Source: Pseudomonadota bacterium (GTDB lineage: Bacteria; Pseudomonadota; Gammaproteobacteria; Steroidobacterales; Steroidobacteraceae). Taken from it: a DNA stretch of 12,037 nucleotides. Under the pieces are notes generated by a model. The model made no database searches. It worked only from the letters and a program-made list of their open reading frames with translations, and had not been told where the DNA came from. Position numbers and translations under genes: made by a program. Of this stretch, positions 7,485 to 12,037 are shown piece after piece (positions within the stretch are counted from its first letter, which is position 1; every line of letters starts with the position of its first letter). The stretch covers positions 1-12,037 of the forward strand of contig JAJXYU010000153.1 of the NCBI GenBank assembly GCA_021780395.1. The letters are read 5' to 3'.

Positions 7485-8623
7485 CAGTGCCGCCCTCCGC
7501 CGCCGTGGTTCGTTCCGTCGGTCGGCGTGGCCCCATCGGCAGGCGCCGGGAGCACGGCTTGCACCCGCACCGAACCGGTGTTGTGCGTGGACGCGTTCGT
7601 CGCACCCGGCGGAACGGCGAGCAGCTTGTCGAGTGGCAGGTACATCACGTTTCCGCCGTGCGAGGTCGCGACGACGACCTTGCGGGCGCGCGAGTACACC
7701 TCCTGCATGGTTTGCAGGTAGATGCGCTCGCGCGTGACCGCCGGGGAGCGGCGGTATTGCGCGAGCACGTCGTCGAAGCGCGCGGTATCGCCCTGCGCGA
7801 GCGCGACGACCCGCGCCTGATAGGCTTCGGCGTCCTGGATCGTCTTCGCCGCATCGCCGCGGGCGCGCGGCAACAGATCGTTACGGTAGGCCTGGGCCTC
7901 CTGTTCGTAGCGCTGGCGGTCCTTGTCGGCCTTGATTGCGTCGCGCTGGGCCGCCTGGACCGGCTCGGGCACGTTGATGTCGGTCAGGTTCACGCTGACC
8001 ACGTGGATCCCCATCCGGTAGCCGTCGAGCGTGCGCTGGATCAGCACGCGGGCGCGTTCCGGGATCGTCGGATCCATCGCGAGCGCCTGGTTCAGCGTCG
8101 CCTGCCCGATCACCTCGCGCATCGCGCTCTCGCAGACCTGCACCAGCGTCTCGTCGACGTCGCGCACCTGGAACAGCAGGTCCAGCGGATCGGGCTGGGT
8201 GTACTGGACCGCGGACTTCACCTCGACCAGGTTGGTGTCCGCGGTGAGCACGCTCTCGTCGTCGGTGATGCTGTAGAGGCGTGAGACGTTGACGATGATC
8301 TTGCGCTCGATCGGCCACGGCCAGTGCCAGTTGTAGCCGGGCCCCATCGTCGCGACGACCTTGCCGAACCGCAGGATCACGGCCCGCTGCTGCGCATTCA
8401 CCCGGTAGAACCCGCTGCCGAGCCACAGCGCGCCGATCACGACCACGACGACGGCCAGGCCCCGCGTCCAGTCGATCGGCGGCTTCGCCGACCCGCCGGA
8501 AGGCTTGTGGCCGAACAGCCCGCCGATCCAGCGCCGCGCCTTGCGCAGGATCTCGTCCAAGTCGCTCTGCGGACGCTGGCGATTCCAGGGGTTGCGCTTC
8601 TCGCCGGGGTCGTTCCAAGCCAT
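7484..8623 (-). CDS. hflK: FtsH protease regulator HflK
   Basis: This is the SPFH/band-7 partner of HflC, 379 residues. The cytosolic N-terminus is MAWNDPGEKRNPW, followed by DLDEILRKARRWIG (21-34) and a short Gly/Ser stretch. A transmembrane helix is at about 54-72 (GLAVVVVVIGALWLGSGFY), then the periplasmic band-7 domain with QRAVILRFGKVV and GPGYNWHWPWPIE. A long helix rich in Asp, Lys, Gln and Ala follows (DAIKADKDRQRYEQEAQAYR). The last residues are Gly/His-rich (HGGGGRH). ATG at 8623 is chosen because MAWN is the family start; the ATG directly before it at 8626 is equally served by AAGG upstream. A promoter with good -35 and -10 boxes lies about 70 bases upstream, so hflK-hflC-DUF2065-purA can be transcribed apart from hflX. 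Confidence 0.97.
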   Translation of the reverse strand: MAWNDPGEKRNPWNRQRPQSDLDEILRKARRWIGGLFGHKPSGGSAKPPIDWTRGLAVVVVVIGALWLGSGFYRVNAQQRAVILRFGKVVATMGPGYNWHWPWPIERKIIVNVSRLYSITDDESVLTADTNLVEVKSAVQYTQPDPLDLLFQVRDVDETLVQVCESAMREVIGQATLNQALAMDPTIPERARVLIQRTLDGYRMGIHVVSVNLTDINVPEPVQAAQRDAIKADKDRQRYEQEAQAYRNDLLPRARGDAAKTIQDAEAYQARVVALAQGDTARFDDVLAQYRRSPAVTRERIYLQTMQEVYSRARKVVVATSHGGNVMYLPLDKLLAVPPGATNASTHNTGSVRVQAVLPAPADGATPTDGTNHGGGGRH

Positions 8624-8647
8624 CATGGACCTTAACAATAGCGTTCG

Positions 8648-8666
8648 GGGCGTCCGCCGGCGGCCC
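8648..8666. repeat. Inverted repeat in the hflK leader
   Basis: The perfect palindrome CCGCCGGCGG is flanked by GGG/CCC arms. On the minus strand this can fold into a short GC hairpin within the predicted 5' leader of hflK, about 25 bases before its start codon. Without a T-tract it is unlikely to terminate; it could stabilise the mRNA or attenuate read-through from hflX. Function is inferred only. Confidence 0.4.
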
Positions 8667-8692
8667 ATTCGAGCCGCCGTGCGGAGCGCGAC

Positions 8693-8721
8693 ATTCTAGG
8701 CAGCCGGGCCGCCGCTCACAA
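8693..8721 (-). promoter_or_regulatory. Sigma-70 promoter of the hflKC operon
   Basis: On the minus strand the -35 TTGTGA (8721-8716, 4 of 6 to consensus) is separated by exactly 17 bases from the -10 TAGAAT (8698-8693, 5 of 6). The transcript would begin near 8686, leaving a leader of about 60 bases before hflK. The -35 lies five bases after the hflX stop, so the promoter sits fully in the intergenic gap. Confidence 0.65.
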
Positions 8722-8726
8722 GTCGC

Positions 8727-10037
8727 TCACGCAACTCGCTTTTTTTCGCCGGTACGGCCTTCGGCGCTGACCTCGACCGCGATACCGTATCGACCGACGA
8801 GCGCCGCGAGCTCGTTCGCGTCGAGCTCGACGTCGACGTCCCATCCGCCGTCGTCGCGCTGCCGTTCCGCGCGCACCGCATCGCGACCGTACAGCTCGGA
8901 GCGCAGTGCCGCCGCGGACAGCGGCAACCGCAGCGTCCGCTCGAGTCGGCCGGGCTTCACCGTCTCGGCGATCGCCTCGCGCAACCCCTCGAGACCCGCT
9001 CCGGTGGTCGCGGAGCACCACACCCGGACCGGGTGGCCCTCGGCGTCGCGCTCGACTCGCGCCGCCTCACCGCTGCGGTCGAGCTTGTTGAAGACCAGCA
9101 GCTCGGGAACCTCGCCTGCGCCGATCCCGCGCAGCACCTCCCGAACCTGCGCGATGCGTTCGTTCCGGGCCGGGTCCGCCGAGTCGACCACGTGCAGCAG
9201 CAGGTCGCTCTCGCGTGCCTCGAGCAAGGTCGAGCGAAACGCCGCGACGAGTTCGTGGGGCAGCTCCCGCACGAATCCGACGGTATCGGCGAGCACGGTC
9301 TCGCCGACGCCGTCGAGACGCAGCCGCCGCACCGTCGGATCGAGGGTCGCGAACAGCTGGTTCGCGACGTAGGTCGAGGAGCCGGTGAGCGCGTTGAACA
9401 ACGTCGACTTGCCGGCGTTCGTATAGCCGACCAGCGCGACCGTCGGCACCGGTACGTCGCGGCGCACCCGCCGGCCGGTATCGCGCTGGAGCGCGAGCTT
9501 CTCGAGCCGACCGCGCAAGGTCCGGATCCGCTTGCCGATCAAGCGTCGGTCGGTCTCGAGCTGGGTCTCGCCCGGACCACGCAGGCCGATGCCGCCCTTT
9601 TGGCGCTCGAGGTGGGTCCATCCGCGAACGAGGCGCGTCGACAGATGCACGAGCTGCGCGAGCTCGACCTGGAGCTTGCCCTCGAAGCTGCGCGCACGCT
9701 GCGCGAAGATGTCGAGGATCAAGCCGTTGCGGTCGAGCACCCGGCGACCGACGAGCTTCTCGAGGTTTCGTTCCTGACTCGGCGACAGCGTCCGGTCGAC
9801 GAAGACCACGTCGGCTTCGGCCTCCTCGGCGCAGGCCTTGATCTCTTCCGCCTTGCCGGAGCCGACGAAGTACTTCGGGTCGGGGCGCGGGCGCGTCGCC
9901 AGGACGACCCCGACGCAGTCGGTGCCGGCGGACGCCGCGAGCGCACGAAACTCCTCGATGTCCGCCGGATCGACCGGCCGGCCGATGCCGACTCCCACCA
10001 GGACCGCGCGCTCGCCGCGCCGCGGACGATCAAACAA
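8727..10037 (-). CDS. hflX: Ribosome-associated GTPase HflX
   Basis: This is an OBG-HflX family GTPase of 436 residues that binds the 50S subunit and splits stalled or hibernating 70S ribosomes, for example after heat shock. The N-terminal domain contains DPKYFVGSGKAEEI (53-66), DRTLSPSQERNLE (81-93), LDIFAQRARSFEGKLQVELA (108-127) and the Gly-rich linker GGIGLRGPGETQLETDRR (148-165). The G domain has G1 GYTNAGKST (204-212), the G2 region ATLDPT (230-235), G3 DTVGF (251-255), G4 NKLD (317-320) and G5 SATTGAG (342-348). The start is TTG at 10037, supported by the alignment of FDRPRRGERAVLV with the E. coli beginning MFDRYDAGEQAVLV. No ATG or GTG fits, and no strong ribosome binding site is visible. 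It follows hfq after 18 bases, as in E. coli. Near the 3' end lies an in-frame A_AAA_AAG heptamer. Confidence 0.97.
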   Translation of the reverse strand: MFDRPRRGERAVLVGVGIGRPVDPADIEEFRALAASAGTDCVGVVLATRPRPDPKYFVGSGKAEEIKACAEEAEADVVFVDRTLSPSQERNLEKLVGRRVLDRNGLILDIFAQRARSFEGKLQVELAQLVHLSTRLVRGWTHLERQKGGIGLRGPGETQLETDRRLIGKRIRTLRGRLEKLALQRDTGRRVRRDVPVPTVALVGYTNAGKSTLFNALTGSSTYVANQLFATLDPTVRRLRLDGVGETVLADTVGFVRELPHELVAAFRSTLLEARESDLLLHVVDSADPARNERIAQVREVLRGIGAGEVPELLVFNKLDRSGEAARVERDAEGHPVRVWCSATTGAGLEGLREAIAETVKPGRLERTLRLPLSAAALRSELYGRDAVRAERQRDDGGWDVDVELDANELAALVGRYGIAVEVSAEGRTGEKKRVA

Positions 10038-10055
10038 CGGTCGGGCGCTCGCGCA

Positions 10056-10313
10056 TCATTCCGCGATCGCTGGCTCGGCGAGCTCGCCATCCTCTCCGGT
10101 CGGCAGGCGCACGTTGCGCGCCGGCACCACCGTGGAGATTGCGTGCTTGTAGACCATCTGACTGACGCTATTGCGCAGCAAGACCACGAACTGGTCGAAC
10201 GAGTCGATCTGTCCTTGCAGCTTGATGCCGTTCACCAGGTAGATCGACACGGGCACCCGCTCCTTACGGAGTGCGTTCAAAAAGGGGTCTTGCAGCGACT
10301 GACCACGGGCCAT
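10056..10313 (-). CDS. hfq: RNA chaperone Hfq
   Basis: This is the Sm-like hexameric RNA chaperone that joins small RNAs to mRNAs. It has 85 residues, short compared with the 102 of E. coli but normal for many other gammaproteobacteria. The start [20 protein letters not shown] carries the proximal-face residues including Q8, and the RKER rim arginines lie at 16-19. Sm1 covers [20 protein letters not shown] (22-41). Sm2 includes [13 protein letters not shown] (52-64) with the conserved YKH. The tail is short and acidic ([13 protein letters not shown]). ATG at 10313 has AAGGAG eight to nine bases upstream, one of the best ribosome binding sites in the window. It lies between miaA and hflX as usual, with its own leader of about 150 bases. 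Confidence 0.98.
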   Translation of the reverse strand: MARGQSLQDPFLNALRKERVPVSIYLVNGIKLQGQIDSFDQFVVLLRNSVSQMVYKHAISTVVPARNVRLPTGEDGELAEPAIAE

Positions 10314-10374
10314 GAGTGATGCTCCTTGTTTTTCGATGTCATTTGTCCGGTCGTGGCAGCAAACCCTGGAACCC

Positions 10375-10388
10375 GCGGCAAATGCCGC
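10375..10388. repeat. Perfect inverted repeat at the predicted hfq start site
   Basis: GCGGCA (10375-10380) and TGCCGC (10383-10388) are separated by two bases. The repeat starts four bases downstream of the predicted hfq -10 and so covers the expected transcription start. It could be an operator or a 5'-end hairpin that protects the mRNA. No T-tract follows in the minus direction, so it is not a terminator. Confidence 0.45.
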
Positions 10389-10391
10389 TAA

Positions 10392-10400
10392 ATCCTAGCA
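10392..10400 (-). promoter_or_regulatory. Probable extended -10 promoter of hfq
   Basis: On the minus strand the sequence TGC TAGGAT gives an extended -10 (TGn plus a hexamer matching 4 of 6). No -35 is seen at the right distance, which the TGn element can partly replace. The start would lie near 10385 and the hfq leader would be about 70 bases. In E. coli hfq also has promoters of its own within and after miaA. Confidence 0.45.
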
Positions 10401-10467
10401 CAGCGGTCTTCCGAGGAGGTCATCCGCGCACGCGACCGACCGGCCCGGATCCGCCGCGCCGGACGCG

Positions 10468-11406
10468 TCACTCGCGCACCGCGATCGCCTCGGCGATCGC
10501 CTCTTCGAGCACCCGCGCCGCGTCGCTTCGCACGGGGTCGAACCACCGAGCGGCGACGCGCCGCCTGAGCCAGGTCAGCTGACGCTTGGCGAGTTGACGC
10601 GACGCCACAATCCCGGCCTCGACCGCCACGTCGAGCGGCCACAGACCGGCCAGATGCTGCCACAACTGCCGATATCCGACCGCGCGCATGGATGGATGTT
10701 CCCGCGTCAGGTCGCCGCGGCGATAAAAATCGCGGACCTCCTCCAGGAAGCCGGCGCGCATCATCGCACCGAACCGCGTCGCGAGCGCGGCGTGCAGTTC
10801 GCCGCGCCGCGCCGGGGCGATCGCGAACTCGAGGTACCGCACGTCCGCGAGCGCCGTGCGCCGCCGCGACTGCAGCTCGCTGATCGTCGTGCCGGTCAGG
10901 CGGAACACCTCGAGCGCTCGCTGGATGCGCTGCGGATCGTTCGCATGGATGCGGGCGGCAGCGGCCGGATCGACCCGCGCAAGCTCGGCGTGCAGCGCGG
11001 CCCACCCGTCGCGCGCCGCCTCGGCATCGATCGCGGCGCGCAGCGCGGGGTTGCCTTCCGGCAGTTCCGCGATGCCCTCGGTCAGTGCGTGGAAATAGAG
11101 CATCGTGCCGCCGACGAGTAACGGGATCCGCCCACGCGACCAGATCTCGCCGATCGCGCGCTCGGCATCGCGCACGAAGTCCCCGGCGGAGTAACGTTCC
11201 GCCGGGTCGCGGATGTCGACCAGGTGATGCGCCACGCGCGCGCGCACCGCGGCGCTCGGCTTCGCGGTGCCGATGTCCATCCCGCGGTACACCAGCGCCG
11301 AATCGACGCTGACGATCTCGAGCGGCAGGCGATCGACCAGGCGCAGCGCGAGGTCGGTCTTGCCCGCGCCGGTCGGCCCCATCAGCAGCACCGCCGTGCG
11401 CGGCAT
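10468..11406 (-). CDS. miaA: tRNA dimethylallyltransferase MiaA
   Basis: This enzyme transfers dimethylallyl from DMAPP to N6 of A37 in tRNAs that read codons beginning with U, the first step to ms2i6A. It has 312 residues, a normal length. The P-loop is GPTGAGKT (10-17). It is followed by IVSVDSALVYRGMDIGTAKP, which contains the conserved Asp-Ser of the tRNA/DMAPP site, HHLVDIRDPAERYSAGDF, and LLVGGTMLYFHAL. The later stretch NDPQRIQRALEVFRLTG and the C-terminal SMRAVGYRQLW and ASRQLAKRQLTWLR are typical. ATG at 11406 shares one base with the mutL TGA (TGATG), so translation is probably coupled to mutL. The open frame continues upstream but only inside mutL. The tRNA-Leu of this window reads C-starting codons and is not expected to be a substrate. 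Confidence 0.97.
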   Translation of the reverse strand: MPRTAVLLMGPTGAGKTDLALRLVDRLPLEIVSVDSALVYRGMDIGTAKPSAAVRARVAHHLVDIRDPAERYSAGDFVRDAERAIGEIWSRGRIPLLVGGTMLYFHALTEGIAELPEGNPALRAAIDAEAARDGWAALHAELARVDPAAAARIHANDPQRIQRALEVFRLTGTTISELQSRRRTALADVRYLEFAIAPARRGELHAALATRFGAMMRAGFLEEVRDFYRRGDLTREHPSMRAVGYRQLWQHLAGLWPLDVAVEAGIVASRQLAKRQLTWLRRRVAARWFDPVRSDAARVLEEAIAEAIAVRE

Positions 11407-12037
11407 CAGCGTCCGCGCAGGAACAGCCGGTCGAGCTCGGCGAGCGACAGACGCACCCAGGTCGGCCGGCCGTGATTGCACTGATCCGCGCGCTCGGTCC
11501 GCTCCATCTCCCTTAGCAGCGCGTCCATCTCCGGCACGCTCAGCTTGCGGTGGACCCGAACCGCAGCGTGGCACGCGGCGGTCGCGAGACGCCGATCGAT
11601 CGCCTCCTCGACCCGGTGCGAGACGCCGTGCTCGACGAGATCGCCGAGCACGTCGCCGACGATCGCCGCCGGCTCGTAGCCGGCGAGCAGTGCCGGCACG
11701 GCCCGCATCGCAAGCTCGCCCGGCCCGAGACGACCGAGATCGAAGCCGAGCGCCGCGAACTCCTCGTGGTGCAATTCGGCCGCGTCGGCGCGCGCCGGAC
11801 CCACGCGCAGCGTCTCGGGCACGAGCAGCTGCTGGCCGTGCCGCTCGCCCCGCAGGAGCTTCTTCAGGCGTTCGTAGAGAATGCGTTCGTGCGCGGCGTG
11901 CATGTCGACGAGCACGAGTCCCTGCGCCGTCTCGGCAAGCACGTACGCGCCGTGCAGCTGGGCGATCGCGTGGCCGAGCGGTGCGTCGTCCGGCGCGGGT
12001 GCCTCCCTCCCGTCGATCGACGCCGCCGCCGGCGGGG
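11406..12037 (-). CDS. mutL: DNA mismatch repair protein MutL, C-terminal part (runs off the right edge)
   Basis: About 209 C-terminal residues of MutL are present, comprising the end of the variable linker ([17 protein letters not shown]) and the dimerisation domain from [20 protein letters not shown]. Key motifs are visible. The metal-binding endonuclease motif [12 protein letters not shown] (11871-11906) matches DQHAX2EX4E with Met for Gln. The sliding-clamp contact is QQLLVP (11817-11834, pattern QxxLxP). Also present are [13 protein letters not shown] and the zinc/metal-site element CNHGRPTW near the end. E. coli MutL lacks the endonuclease motif and relies on MutH; this protein therefore probably nicks DNA itself. 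The ATPase domain lies outside the window. The stop overlaps the miaA start by one base. Confidence 0.95.
   Translation of the reverse strand, partial: PPAAASIDGREAPAPDDAPLGHAIAQLHGAYVLAETAQGLVLVDMHAAHERILYERLKKLLRGERHGQQLLVPETLRVGPARADAAELHHEEFAALGFDLGRLGPGELAMRAVPALLAGYEPAAIVGDVLGDLVEHGVSHRVEEAIDRRLATAACHAAVRVHRKLSVPEMDALLREMERTERADQCNHGRPTWVRLSLAELDRLFLRGR

Noticed and set aside
9033..10319. A 428-codon plus-strand open frame opposite hflX and hfq
   Set aside because: It is a shadow frame of the hflX codons; its composition reflects the antisense of a conserved GTPase.

Overview
The window is a GC-rich (I would guess about 70 percent) chromosomal segment from a gammaproteobacterium. Read leftwards on the minus strand, the order is mutL-miaA-hfq-hflX-hflK-hflC-DUF2065-purA, then, after an insert and a divergent tRNA-Leu, rnr-rlmB. 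This is the classical gammaproteobacterial mutL/hfq/hflX/purA/rnr neighbourhood. tRNA-Leu next to rnr recalls the Pseudomonas layout rather than the E. coli one, where I recall nsrR between purA and rnr. The MutL fragment carries an endonuclease motif, which suggests a lineage without MutH. I cannot name the genus.

Layout, right to left. 12037-11406 is the 3' part of mutL. 11406-10468 is miaA, sharing one base with mutL. 10313-10056 is hfq, with its own leader and a probable extended -10 promoter. 10037-8727 is hflX with a TTG start. 8623-7484 and 7484-6612 are hflK and hflC, sharing one base and preceded by a good sigma-70 promoter near 8693-8721. 6594-6382 is the small membrane protein DUF2065 (YjeT-like). 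6389-5097 is purA. Next comes an accessory block of about 2 kb (5017-3208): a phosphoribosyltransferase (-), a short HPF/RaiA ribosome hibernation protein (+), a tiny ORF that looks like a CBS-domain remnant (-) and a Host_attach (PF10116) protein (-). At 2930-3014 there is a complete tRNA-Leu(CAG) on the plus strand with a near-consensus promoter. 2820-475 is rnr (RNase R), and 482-1 is the 5' part of rlmB, overlapping the rnr stop.

Functional reading. The core genes handle mismatch repair, tRNA and rRNA modification, post-transcriptional control, ribosome rescue and splitting (HflX), membrane proteolysis control (HflKC), AMP synthesis and RNA decay. The accessory block resembles the stress or dormancy gene sets (HPF, CBS, orphan PRTase) found scattered in proteobacteria. 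Its position between purA and tRNA-Leu/rnr is the most unusual structural aspect of the window.

The most checkable oddities are a Thr in place of the motif-1 Asn of RlmB, a degenerate CBS-like ORF translationally coupled to the Host_attach gene, a possible minus-strand promoter that would read antisense through tRNA-Leu into rnr, and an in-frame A_AAA_AAG heptamer at the end of hflX. I see no CRISPR array, insertion sequence, integrase or obvious defence system.
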